Source: Tetragonia tetragonoides (Eukaryota; Streptophyta; Magnoliopsida; Caryophyllales; Aizoaceae). Taken from it: DNA of 64,000 bases. This document shows positions 12,101 to 23,618 of this stretch, piece after piece. The notes beneath the pieces are model-generated. The model had not been told where the DNA came from. It made no database searches and was given only the letters and a program-made list of their open reading frames with translations. Made by a program: the position numbers and the translations under genes. The stretch is taken from the NCBI GenBank assembly GCA_038025085.1, contig CM076147.1:43422766-43486765 (forward strand), read 5' to 3'. Each line of letters starts with the position of its first letter. Position 1 is the first letter of the stretch.

Positions 12101-15100
12101 TATTACATTTACATACAGGACAACCAAAAACCTTTTGTTTATCTTTGTATCTTCTATTTTGTGGTGGAGGTCAGAGCTCAGTGTGTAACTGTGTAACTCA
12201 ACAATCAGACATAAAAAGTGGACTGGACTTTTATTGATTTACTAAAAGTGGAGAAAAAGAGAAGCTTCAACTTGGTTAGCAATTCTTGCTTTTTGTGGTG
12301 AAAAGACCTGATGATCTTCGTGATTTTTAGCATATAAAGTTCCAATCATCAGTATGCATACAAGAGGTGTAAAATTTAGTAAGCATGTCTCTCAAACTGA
12401 GATTTTAACGAGCAAATTTCACTTTCTCTGAAATGTGCTTTTCTAATACTTCATTCGATTGCTTAAATTCTTCTAATTGACTACTGGAGAAGTTATTCAT
12501 TTGTGGGTAATTATTTTTTGTATGATGGTGAACTTTCACAGGTTGGTGATGTTGTGGTAGTAAACATATCAGCAGCAACAATTGAACAAGATGGAACAAA
12601 TGCTCAAGAGATTCCATCTGCTGAGAGTAAAGGTTTTGTCTCTAGAACTTGGCCAATTTCTTACTGGGAGTACTAGTATTATGAAGAATCTTGGAATTCT
12701 TTTACTCAAAATCTTAGGTTACGGGAAGTGATGGTCAGAGTATAGCCCACACTGCTGTTTTTAATTGTTAAACAACGGTATACAAAAGACAAGGCTTGTC
12801 AGACTTTGATTCTGCAGACTGCAGAGCAACCAAACTTTCCCTTTTCTTATGAAATAAACCAAAAATGTTTAATACATGGATGCTAGAGACTGTTCTCGCC
12901 TGTATGTATATGACAAAGTGATGCAAGACATAACATATTATTTCTCACTGTGTTTTGTGATTATTATGTCATCTTGCTTTGTCCAGTTTCCCTTGTGTTT
13001 TAAACATTGTACTTCCTAAATGGTTTATTGTATGTGATCAGCTACATTGCTCATTTAAACTACATTGTGGTGTGAATTCTGAATAGTTTAGACTTAAGTC
13101 TGTAGAGTCTGGCTATGATAATTACCTCTTGATTCGTTTTGTCAGGTTTTCAGTTTGACACAGAAGATGGGGACATTGTCATTCCTGGTTTCCTTGATTC
13201 AATCATTGGAATCCGGCCAGGTGAAACAAAATCCTTTCCACTTGTGTTTCCCGAATCATGGAGACAAGAAGATCTTCGCGGGGTGCATGCCCAATTTACC
13301 GTAAGTGTCTTTCTGTTCAAAAGAACTCATTATCTAAACAAAATTACAAAAATGAACATATATTGGCAAATGATGTTGTTTCTTTGCCTATTCTGTTTAC
13401 ACAAAAACTTGTATAAGACGGTCTTTGTGTAACTTTTGGTAAGACGAAGGGTCACTTTTTAGAGTATTTTTCTTGCATTGCCCTATATCTAAAGAGCAGT
13501 CGATATCATGTTGCTTTTTGCTTTAAGAACTAAATTTCGACCCTGATATCATCTCCTAATGCACAATGCAACAGTGATATTATCGTTTTGATATTCATTC
13601 TACAGGTAGAGTGTAAAGAACTATTTTACAGAGATCTGCCAACATTCGATGATTCTCTTGCTGATAAGCTTCTTCCAGGATGTTCTACCATTGAGGAGGT
13701 AAGCTGTTGCAGATGCGTATGAAAGGTGCTGGTTTAGAAAGTGAGACTATGTCTGACAGTGCACAAATTTATGCTGCAATGCCACAGGTCAAGGAGGCAT
13801 TGTTGCAGAGATGTCAAGAACTAGAGCAAACAGCCAAGGAACAAGCTACAGATAATGCAATTCTAGACCAGCTTCGTAAGGTGCTCATTCTATTTTTCAA
13901 GACTTCCATGTTATATCAGAAAAAACTTGTATTCCTGAAACCCCCCCCAAAAAAAAAAAAAACAGTTGTGTTCACATGTGGAATTTGTGCTTGCTTATGC
14001 TGAAGTTGTGTGCTGGTTCACTTGAACTATTATCAGAGGTCAACACCCTTCTATTATCAGTTTATATCAGTATCAGCACAGTTCTAGAACATCTGGATTT
14101 CTTACCCTTTTTTTTTTTTTTTTTTTTGAGCCTAACTAAAGCATCCACTTAGCCATCAAGCCAGGGACAGTGATCGGCTGCTTTCTGGGAAGGGAATAGT
14201 TGAACCCTCCTGAGACTAGACACTAATAATCTAGATGAACAGAGTTGTATTTGAGCAGCTGCTGATACGCATGTTGCAGGAATAATTTATGGAAGGGTGA
14301 AAATCTTACCATTTTGGTGCTGCAGCTTGTAATTTTTAATCTTTTGTTATCTACAGATGGTTCACGTTGAAATTCCTCACTCCTTGTTTGAGGAAGAAGG
14401 TAGGCAGATGTATGGAACCAAGCTTCTGGAAGTTCAGGTCAGCACTAACAGTAACCTCAAGCCTATAGCACGATGTTCAGGAGAAAAATTGATACTTAAT
14501 CAACCGTAAAAGAAGAGTGGACAAGAATCACAATGAACAATTGACTGTTTGCTGCAAAAGGAGACTTGACTGTTATATTCCTCGACTAGTGTCTTCCTCA
14601 CATTTTGCATATTGCTTTAACAGGCTAAGATGAAGTTGAACGATGAGCAGTTGGCTTCCTTAACAAGTCCGAAGGCAGTACAAGAGTACATTGAACACGA
14701 GAAAGAAAATATAGTTGAGATTATAAAACAGAATCTGGCTGTAGGAGATATATTTAAACGAGAAAAATTACAGGTAATGATTTTTTAAGGAGTGATACTA
14801 GTGATTATTCTTCTAATATTCCCTGCTTTGATGCCAAGGCAATCTAACCAGCTTTACCCCCCTATTTGCTGACGATATTTGACTGCAGGTCTCAACTGAA
14901 GAGGTGGTTGAGGAGGTGAAGAACTCCATCGAAGAATTTAAACGCCATAAGCAAGACTATGATGAAGACCGTATCAAAGAACAGGTTAAGTCTTTCCCCC
15001 TTCTTGTTTACCTTCAACTATTCCAAAATTGACCTCTTCCCATTGAAGTCACAGATTTACTGGTTCTCCAAGTAATCAGAATTTTGAATTCTGTAGGTCC

Positions 15101-15174
15101 AAGAGGTTTTGGAGGGAGCAAAGGTGCTTGAATGGCTTAGAGAACTAGCTGACATCCAATATATTACCCAATGA
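9122..15174 (+). CDS. TIG: Trigger factor-like protein TIG, chloroplastic
   Basis: Thirteen exons in consistent phase: 9122-9439, 10034-10117, 10881-11009, 11178-11266, 11748-11931, 12542-12632, 13146-13300, 13606-13698, 13788-13880, 14357-14437, 14624-14773, 14889-14984 and 15097-15174, giving 546 residues, the usual plant TIG length. Residues 1 to about 80 are rich in Ser/Thr/Pro with few acidic residues, like a plastid transit peptide. The ribosome-docking domain follows, with GFRPGKHVP at 137-145 corresponding to the bacterial GFRxGxxP signature with one extra residue. An FKBP-like domain starts near 269 (GDVVVVNIS, then IPGFLDSIIG and GETKSFPLVFPESW). The rest is the helical chaperone body. 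Its role, inferred from family, is co-translational folding of plastid-encoded proteins. The first ATG with a transit-like sequence is 9122; the same frame is open upstream without an ATG. It is convergent with the cytidylyltransferase gene. Confidence 0.95.
10336..10501 (-). mobile_element. tRNA-derived SINE with 17-bp target duplication, in TIG intron 2
   Basis: Flanked by perfect 17-bp direct repeats TACTTTAAACCGGAGAT (10319-10335 and 10502-10518). On the minus strand the body starts AACCCTGAGGGGGTAGCTC, with a box A (TAGCTCAGCTGGTAAG) and box B (GGTTCGAGTCCCC) of Pol III promoters, and ends in a run of about 14 A. The same family occurs three times in the LIP5 intron. The perfect duplication and A tail suggest a fairly recent insertion. 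Confidence 0.92.
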
Positions 15175-16038
15175 AGAGCAGCAGTAAATACATGTTATTC
15201 ACAGGATAAGTAGCATGGTTCTGTCTGTTCATTTAGTTATTCAACCTGGCGCCAAAATTTTCTCCTTCCTATGAAAATGACAGGCTTCTTTTTTTTTACC
15301 CGGCAACTGGAGAGTAGGCTACTTGTGAGTTGTAAGACCCTCAGATGACAGAGTGATCATTATGGCAAAACGGGGCATACGGCAGCCACTTTCAGGCTGA
15401 AGTCGCGATATTGAACACATTGGTCCAACCCTGAATAAATATGGGTTTGTAGCTGTCTACCAAAGATTATTAGAGTTACTGTAATTTGTATGTGACTATT
15501 CTGTATTTTTTTCATGCTGAGTAATAACATATTCTGTTGATACCACCCTGTTCAACTCAAATGTACCAAACTACAAAAATTACATATATGGTTACAGTTT
15601 TATTTTTTATTTTTTTTGCTCATCCCAAAAAGAAGTTCAACTGATCACAAGTATGCCAGATCCATAAGGAATGTAAAAGCTGTACATTCTCTTGTTGATT
15701 ACTCCCTCCTTCCACAACTAAAAGTTACATGACTAGGTCAGGGCCTCAGGGATACAGAAAGAAAGAGCTTAAGACGAACAAGTGCCAAGGAGCAAGGTTT
15801 AGCAAAATCAATTAGCTTCAAAGCGTAGTGACGTAGCGTCATTAAGGAGCTTGTCAATGTCCTCGATCTAGACTCTAGACCATTGCATGGTTCAACCTCT
15901 TAAACTCTTGCACTGCAAAGTAAGTAGCCCGAAAGTTGGCCTGGCAGGGAATAACACTCCCTTACTGATCATATACGACATTGATTGGGAGGGCCAAGAC
16001 AAGAAATGCTTCCTGCTGTTCAAACTAGCATGGAATTC
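15175..16038. other. Convergent 3' regions of TIG and the cytidylyltransferase gene
   Basis: About 860 bp between two stop codons facing each other. TIG 3' UTR probably reaches near 15550 (T-rich, with AATAAC-like signals around 15520), and the minus gene's 3' UTR occupies the right part. No further gene is seen; the small plus frame at 15887-16069 is the antisense of the last exon of the minus gene. Confidence 0.5.
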
Positions 16039-17037
16039 TCAGGGCTGTAGATTGACTTGCTGCTCATAGAAAATTTGCCCAAGTCGAGTGTAAAGAGACT
16101 CCTGCTCCTCGTAACTGAGATTGCCAAGAATCTAAAACACGTACAATTGACAACAAACTCACCATCATAGTCACTATAACATTTGGTAGATGAGTATGAT
16201 TGTAGTCTCGTAGGTTCAAAGAAAATAGTATATGTTGATATGTCTCATGCCGAGATTATTTTTTATCAAAGACAAGTATGAAGCTTTACCTGCTCCAAAA
16301 TCATCTCAACAGAAAAGTCTCGGACATCAACAAATGACTGATGATATATGTATGCGAAAATGGCCATCACCATCTGCAGAATTTGCAAAAACTCAAGTTA
16401 CCAGGGACATCAGCTTTTCTCTCTTTTTCCAGTATGGAACTAGCATTTTTTTCTCCACTTATTAGAGCATAGTAACATCACATTTTCACAGCACAAAAAG
16501 GCAACACAATGAATCCTGGAGACGGATTTCCCTAGTAGAAGCGCTGTCTACGAACAGTCGAACAGACTATATTCAAGTAAATTTAAGTGTCACCATTACT
16601 TATGAAATTAACTTGAACCCAAATAGGCAGGGGATCAGGAGGAGATGTATTGTAGCTTGGGTAGAGGCTAATATCTCCACTGCAGTGCTACTATTGCTAA
16701 TTCTGCTATTGATCATAACTAGAGCGGGATGAGTACAGGAGCTTAGAAGGAAGTGAATACATTCCTACACCAACTGAAAAGCACAAATTGACAGCATATG
16801 GTGATACTTTTGAATTATTCATATTCATGTTGAAGTCCATGTAGTCATGCACATAAAACTGTTACTGCTGTATACCTGGCAATCCATTCTATCAGTGAAT
16901 CCTCCATGTCCAGGAATACTATCACCAAAATCCTGTAACCAAATCAAAAAAGAGATGAGACAATATGAGAAGCCAGGTAATTGAGACCATATCAGCACAG
17001 CTACAACCACAGAACCAACCCCTCACACACGCACACG

Positions 17038-17077
<40 letters not shown>

Positions 17078-20000
17078 GCATCCCCTATCCATACAATAAG
17101 TTGAAAAGATAAAAGAGCAAACGAATATAGCTATATTAAGTTTTGATAACACCGCAAGGATCTGTACCTTTATCTTCAATGCTCTCTTGAACCCGCTGGC
17201 AAAAAAGCCACCAAAAGGTGCTATTATTGATGCAAACAACCCCAAGAATAAGGCATGCCACTGCACTGGCAATATACCGATGTCTTTTTGATGAAACTGC
17301 AGCGTGTCACTCATAGAAGTTACAAGAAATCTCGCCATCTGGCTAATAGGCGTACTGTAAGACCATGTATACAGACTTCATGAAACTTCAATGTAGCCTT
17401 TCTTCAACAAGCACATATTTTAGAAATTTTACCCTTCTATTGAGAATGTCCAGAGTTTTGGACCCTGTCTCAACCTTTTTTTCCTTTTCTTTTAGATGGA
17501 AAATATTTCAAATTCACAAAATCCTCTACACTGGCAGCAATACAGAGCATTTCAAACTAACATACTGACAATAACCAAGGAACAATGGAACAGATTGATG
17601 GGACGTTACTAGTTTGTGCATTAGAACAGTAATCTATATCTGGTGCTAGAAATGAGCATACCAGCTTCCCTGCACACAGTTCAATTGTTCTTAAGCCATT
17701 AGTCTTAATTTCAAGACAAAAGATTGCCTCGACATGCCACAAATCACACAAGGGTACCCTACAGAGTCAAAAAACTACCGAGTTGATATATACGCATCTT
17801 CTATCTGGCCGTTGCTAGTACATTATCCTGATCCTCCTCTTGATATAATCACACGGAGTTTTAGCATCCTAACTTAATAAACAAAAATGAAACTGTGCAG
17901 TATGCAGCAAAAGCAAGAGAAACCCCCAGCATATACTTACCCTTTGATGAATCCATCGTGGTAAAGCATGATACTCTGGCTTGAATAGTGGGCCAGGATC
18001 ACAATGAAGCCACCCAGTAGACAAATCCTGCATGTTCTTATGAAATGAGCTCATGGTTCAGTACATGGACAGCTGTAGAATATAATGTTTCTATGAACAA
18101 CAATTTACCTTCCTTGGACATGTCATCCACTGGAAACGACCTAATATGTTTCCAAGCTGCAAAGAAGAAATGCGTAACCCTTGCTATTCTTAAACTTCGT
18201 ATAAAAAAGGCAGAAAAAACATCAGGTGATTTACTTGTCTCTACTGCTGGATAATATGACACTCACCACAAATGCTGCAATTAGTGTTGTGACTGATGCT
18301 CCAATAAATCCCTCCCAAGTTTTCTTGGGAGACAGCTTTATCAACGGGGTTCTTCCGAAAAAGAAACCAAATATATATGCAGCAACATCATTGACAGCTA
18401 TGAGGGTTGCAGGGAGAAGGAACCTAAACGTATATCACCTTGTCAGCGATGAAAGGAAAATTTCTGAGGAACTATAAGCACTCCAGAAACTGTTGGAAGA
18501 CAAATGAAAGGTTGTATCTAATTTCATCATGCCTGACTTTGATATGAAAAACAGCAAACAAAATTCATGTAGATTGTGTGATTAAAAAAGAGTGATCCAA
18601 ATCATGCCAGAATTAAGTTAACACCTACCAGTGTGTATTGAAAACAGTGATTATGTTAACTATTATAGTGAGGTTGGCACATGACTACAAAACATCGAAC
18701 ATTTCATGGCATACAGTAACCACACTGGTAGTGGATCTCTGAATACACTGACACTAAGCTAAACCAGAAAACTTGATGAATAAGCAGAAATGACAGGGAA
18801 GAAAGCCAATAAACTGCGCCAAAGTCCTCTGAGCTTATGAATAACCCACTAGAAAAAGAACATTATATGCTTTGGTGCCTTCTCACCCAAAAAATGGAAT
18901 AGTAAATAATTAAGGAATTATGATAAATGGAAGTACCAAAAGATCCCTTCAAAAATAGTAGCTGCGATAAATGAGGACTGGATGAACACCACTATAAGAA
19001 TCATGTGTGTCCATGCGTACTGGCCAAACTGATATTTGTACATCTTTATCTTCTTTAGTGTGAGAATGAACCAGATGACACCTGATTGTATCGAGAAAAA
19101 GAGCCCCGCATCAGATTCAATATGAAGACAGCATGATGTGACGAGAGTAAGTCATGACTTGACAATGATTAACCAGCCTAGATGCTAAGATTCTAAGACT
19201 ACTTAAAACTGCTAACGAGAGACAAATATATCCAAATAATGCAGCTCAAGAGTCAAGATTCTTTAATTCCAAATTTAGGGCAGAAGCAAGGAGAGAAGGA
19301 ACCTGCAATATATAGGAAATAACAGATAATCATCTGATACTTGATAATGCCACTGACAAGCTTATAAGAAACTTTATCAGAAGTCGCAGTATTGACAAGC
19401 TGACGATTTAGAATCCGGCCATACACAAAGAGCATTGCTGTGAAGAGGAAGTGCCTGATACATTTTAATGAACATCATTTGGTGATTTTGCTCCCCAAAA
19501 TACTACTGTTGGGTAGCAATAGGCACCAACACAATTAAAATAGCATGTTATATTTGATCTTTGAACTAAAACTTACCAGTTCAAAAGCCTAAAACCTGGA
19601 AGTCGCTTATCTTCGTGGGCTCTTCTACGCAAGTTGAACAACTCCCTGACCATAACTATTTGTATGATAACCACCATGGCCCAAATGTAAAGATGACCCA
19701 AATATACAACAAATGAAGCAACTGCAATCATCCACAGTGATGAGTATGCACGGACCAACATAGATTGATATTTGCTTCTATCATGAACAAGTAAATGGCT
19801 TCCATTTGTTCTGTTAATTTCTGGGGGCACCTGAAACTGAAGAGAATACTTGCAACTTTTAAGGAAAGACTGTACAAGTTCTGTTTGTTTTGTTTTTTTT
19901 TTTTGTTTTTTTTTGGCATCCATACATCATACATCAAAATAAGAATATCACTTATAAGGGCAACTGAAAATGGTGAAAAGTTTCCCATGGCACCAGTTGG

Positions 20001-20488
20001 CAAATTTGAATAACAAGGGAGTAGTAAATAAAGATATTGGTATTGACAAATACAGTATGAACTAACAGCCTAACACCACCCCTGCCACAACCAACCTTTA
20101 AGCCGCCAATGAGGTCTTGCCCTAATGGTTAATATTGAGATCCAGCATTTCCAATGGAGCCAAAAGCTTCACTACCTTTTGGTTTCGGAATATAATAAAC
20201 TAAAGCAAAATGACTCATAAACCGTGCAGCCGATGGTCGTCGCACTTCGAATATCGGGTCAAATAACGGAAACAACCTCTTTGTGAGAGGCTCACATGGG
20301 TAAGGCTGCGTACAACCGACCCTCTACCCTGCCTTGGCGGGAGCCTCTCCCTGGGTTAATCAGTAGTGACCAATTCAGTTGCCATAAATCATAATCACTT
20401 AATCAGATATTCAGATCAAGTCATGCATATATAGATGGATGGTAAACCAAACCTAGGTAGGAAATTTGAAGAAATCCACGCATACCCA

Positions 20489-20526
<38 letters not shown>

Positions 20527-20615
20527 TTACTAACCTCAGTAGATATAGATCGTTTGCGTTGTCGAACCTTAGGTGTTGATGGACTGGTAGGGCTACGACG
20601 ACCACCTCCTTGCAT
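16039..20615 (-). CDS. CDS: Phosphatidate cytidylyltransferase (CDP-diacylglycerol synthase), eukaryotic CDS1/CDS2 type
   Basis: Makes CDP-diacylglycerol from phosphatidic acid and CTP at the ER, the precursor of phosphatidylinositol and phosphatidylglycerol. Eleven exons with matching phases: 20615-20535, 19830-19577, 19454-19303, 19081-18937, 18423-18267, 18156-18109, 18027-17941, 17296-17168, 16932-16876, 16373-16290 and 16131-16039, giving 428 residues. The family signature spans the exon 8/9 junction: [10 protein letters not shown] (342-351) followed by [11 protein letters not shown] and TDRMD (352-368), with the conserved K-D and HGGxxDR residues present. Several hydrophobic segments precede it, for example [19 protein letters not shown] and WFILTLKK. 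The N-terminal 27 residues are basic and Ser/Pro-rich, as usual for the plant ER isoforms. Intron 1 contains a SINE-like sequence and a long A-run. It is convergent with TIG and divergent from MAP65. Confidence 0.95.
17026..17076. repeat. (CA)n microsatellite in an intron of the cytidylyltransferase gene
   Basis: An imperfect CA/CG dinucleotide run (CACACACGCACACGC, then a pure CA run) inside the intron between exons 8 and 9. Alternating purine-pyrimidine sequence of this kind can form Z-DNA. A likely polymorphic marker. Confidence 0.85.
20107..20370 (+). mobile_element. Probable Au-like SINE fragment in intron 1 of the cytidylyltransferase gene
   Basis: The stretch contains GGAAACAACCTCTTTG (about 20268), then GGGTAAGGCTGCGTACAAC (about 20298) and CGGGAGCCTC (20338), the order found in the 3' half of plant Au-type SINEs as I recall them. 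No clear target duplication was found and the 5' tRNA-like part is not convincing, so the outer limits are approximate. Confidence 0.45.
20490..20524. repeat. A35 homopolymer just inside intron 1 of the cytidylyltransferase gene
   Basis: Thirty-five consecutive A on the plus strand. In the minus-strand transcript this is a U35 tract starting about ten bases after the exon 1 donor (20534/20533). Length may be an assembly approximation. Confidence 0.8.
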
Positions 20616-20680
20616 CTCTGTTAAGCTGCTACTCTTTTAATTTCTTCAAACTAATTAATTCCCCAAATAGAATTATAGAA

Positions 20681-20682
<2 letters not shown>

Positions 20683-20770
<88 letters not shown>
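20683..20770. repeat. (TA)n microsatellite upstream of the cytidylyltransferase gene
   Basis: About 88 bp of TA dinucleotides with one C interruption near 20713, beginning roughly 70 bp upstream of the start codon of the minus gene. It lies in the promoter or 5' UTR. Self-complementary and likely length-variable. Confidence 0.9.
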
Positions 20771-20771
<1 letters not shown>

Positions 20772-20964
20772 TGACAACGTCAGTATAATTAATTAAAGAT
20801 CATTGTTTATCTAGATGGTCTAGAACATTAATATTGCTGAAAAAAAACAAAGAGAAATTAAATATGAACACACCATTATTAACAAATCATTCACGTAATA
20901 TTTGTTATTTGTACATAACTTTAAGCGTATCGCTATTAACAATTCAAGTAATAAGTATAAAAAG

Positions 20965-20966
20965 GA

Positions 20967-20997
<31 letters not shown>

Positions 20998-21010
20998 GAG
21001 AGAAGGAGAG
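20965..21010. repeat. (GA)n microsatellite upstream of the cytidylyltransferase gene
   Basis: An imperfect GA run that reads as CT on the transcribed (minus) strand. Such CT tracts are common near plant core promoters and leaders, so it may lie close to the transcription start. Confidence 0.8.
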
Positions 21011-21966
21011 ATACCGATTGCAATCAAACTAATTAATACCGATTAACTAAATCCAGGAAGAAAGTTTGGAACTTTGAATTTAAGAGATGATCGCCAAATT
21101 AAAATGAAAAACGGTTGAACATGCAGTTTTGTGCTTGGGTGTGCGTGGGTCCCACAAATAGCTACACGTTGGAATGATGGGTCATCACATCTACTGTGAC
21201 ACAGGGATTGGGCTATTGGGCTATTGGGCTAAATATATAGCCAAGCTCCTTTTAACCTAAACCATATCTCGTTAATATGATTAAGGTTTGGTTGATTGAG
21301 GCTTCGTACCAAAATAATTGCCTAATTGCGCTACATCTATCTATATACTTATACTTCATTATTGTACACATGTCAATTCCTCATAAAAAAATATTCCCGC
21401 CTAAATGCATAATGACGTCATTTATTGTTTTATTATTTTTTTAAAAAGTTTCGTAATGACTTAAATTACTCCGTTTACGAAATTATCTAACAACTTTGAC
21501 TGTTTGATTTACCACGAAATTATCTAACAACTTTGAGTTACATCTAGCAGACTAGCACTCAGTGCTGCTTTGTTCACGGAACCTCTCTCACAGTTCAACA
21601 AACTACTACATTTAAGTCATTGTTAACAAACCTTTTGTTTTCAAACTGCTTTTCTCTCACTAGACTCTCTTTCTCTTACTGCAATTTCATATTTACTGCT
21701 TTGGAATTGAGGAGAATGGAAAAGTGGCCGAGGAGTTGGCTTGATTAAGCAGTAGCACTTGAATCATTTGACAGAGTAAGTCAAATTTTCGAAAAAAAAA
21801 TTAGGGTTTTTTAGAGTAAATTTCCATTCGAGATTTTCTTTTGTTGGCTTTGAATTAGATTTAAGGTTCCTTTTCGATTTCAAAACTTTCCCTTCTCCAT
21901 TGCAGTAGCATGTAAGCATGTTGATGATTTTGATTTTGAATTGTTTTCTTTTCATTTTTTTATTTA

Positions 21967-22385
21967 CACTATGTTTGGGAACTTTGTAAATGAGGAAAAC
22001 CGTAGAAAAGTAAATCTATGGAAATCTACATAAAAGTAAAACAGTGGAAATCTTATCATTTTCACTTGTTTGGTTTATCGGTATAAATGTTGTAGAAATG
22101 TAGGAGTTTACATCGTCTTCTTTTGTTTGGTTGGTTATCGTGGAAATCTATGGTAGAATAAAGACTTTCTTTTTAGATTTCCTCATATTTCCACAGATTT
22201 TCCATCAATTTTGAGGGAAAAACTATGGAAATCTAATTAGGCAAATTATAACTAGGAGATTTCCACATATTTTCATACTTTTAATTTTCCATAGTTTTCC
22301 TTACTAACAACCAAACAAAACAAATTTAAAGACTTTATAGTTTTGCTTCATTTTGCTCATTAACCTGAAGTTCCCAAACACACTG
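21967..22385. mobile_element. 419-bp non-autonomous TIR element (MITE) with TTA duplication
   Basis: Left end CACTATGTTTGGGAACTT and the reverse complement of the right end CAGTGTGTTTGGGAACTT agree at 16 of 18 positions. TTA flanks both sides (21964-21966 and 22386-22388). The inside is rich in GTGGAAATCTATGG-like repeats on both strands, so it folds on itself. A 3-bp TTA duplication fits PIF/Harbinger; the CACTA start on one end would instead fit CACTA elements, which also duplicate 3 bp. Confidence 0.7.
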
Positions 22386-23349
22386 TTACTTTTTTGACTT
22401 TGATATGCTCTGTTTCCTGTAATAGATTTTATGCTCTTCTTTTAATTTCTATTTGTTATTGGTTTGGTTTTAAGATACCAAGAAGATATAGATCCGAATC
22501 ATTAACTTTGGACTTGACTTATGCACTCTTTAGGATAGCACTTATTAAACCTATAGTTACTCTTTTTTTTTTAGGGTAACCTTCAATTACTTATGCATGT
22601 GTACTTCAAGCATTTAATAATGTGTCTAATTAGTAGCACCAAAAATTTTGCAGACATGTATTTCGAGAACTGAAGAGATGGACTATGGAGTATTTGAGAC
22701 AGTGTATGCGCCTGATCCAAATTGGGCTTGCCAGCCATGCTTGATGTTGTATATATAGGTGGAGAGTCCTGATGACCTGGAAAAGTATTTAAGTCACCTT
22801 TGATATGCTACATATAGTTTCATGAATGCATTTGATTACATAAAGTTATGAACAAAGGGATCAAAGGGCCTGGACAATATGAAAATCTGTATTATTATTT
22901 GGGCGGAAACATTATTTTTAATAGTTTAATCTATTTTTGATTTCATATGGGGTAATGTACGAGCCAATATAATGGAAAAAGATTAGCTTGGCATGCATTC
23001 TCTTATATTTTTTTTTTGGAGATATCTTATATTACTACTTAAAACTTTGTAGACAATTGGCTAAACAAAACTGGACTATACAAAATGATTTTTGGAGCAT
23101 GGTTTGGAATTATTGCTCCCTTCTCTCAAAATAATGCATCACCAAGTTACCCTTATAAAGTGAGAATTACCTATTTTATAAGAGGAGGGACTAATTGAAC
23201 AAAAGTTTGTGGCTGGACTGGCTGCACATATGTAATAGACTTGACATTACTTATGGTGGACACAAGTAGTGAATAAAGAACACCCTACAACCTCAAATCT
23301 TAGTTGCCTTGCATTGTTGTGAACTTTTCGTTTGAGATTTTAAGATCTA

Positions 23350-23618
23350 CTCCCTCCGTTCCGTTCAAACGCTCCTATTTGCTTTTGGCACAAAAAACAA
23401 GGAAAATTTATTTTGCCATCTATTTTCCCCATATACCCTCAACATTAACATGGGTGGAGAGAGACTTGAGGAGAGAGAAAGAAGAGGGTGGGGCTTGGGT
23501 TTTAATGGGGGTAATATTGTAAATGACTAGTAAATTCCTTACCAACTTAAGAAATGAGAGTGTTTGTATGAAACATCCATTTTAGGCAAATGGGAGCGTT
23601 TGAACGGAACGGAGGTAG
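23350..23618. mobile_element. Stowaway MITE, 269 bp
   Basis: Long terminal inverted repeats begin CTCCCTCCGTTCCGTTCAAA and end with its near-perfect reverse complement GAACGGAACGGAGGTAG. Both sides are flanked by TA (23348-23349 and 23619-23620). The CTCCCTCCGT terminus and TA target are diagnostic of Tc1/mariner-type Stowaway MITEs. The 26-bp arms are almost identical, suggesting a recent insertion. Confidence 0.93.

Noticed and set aside
22673..22758. Short frame starting MDYGVFETVYAPDPNW that could be an exon
   Set aside because: The sequence is suggestive but ends after 26 codons, has no clear splice partners and matches nothing I know.
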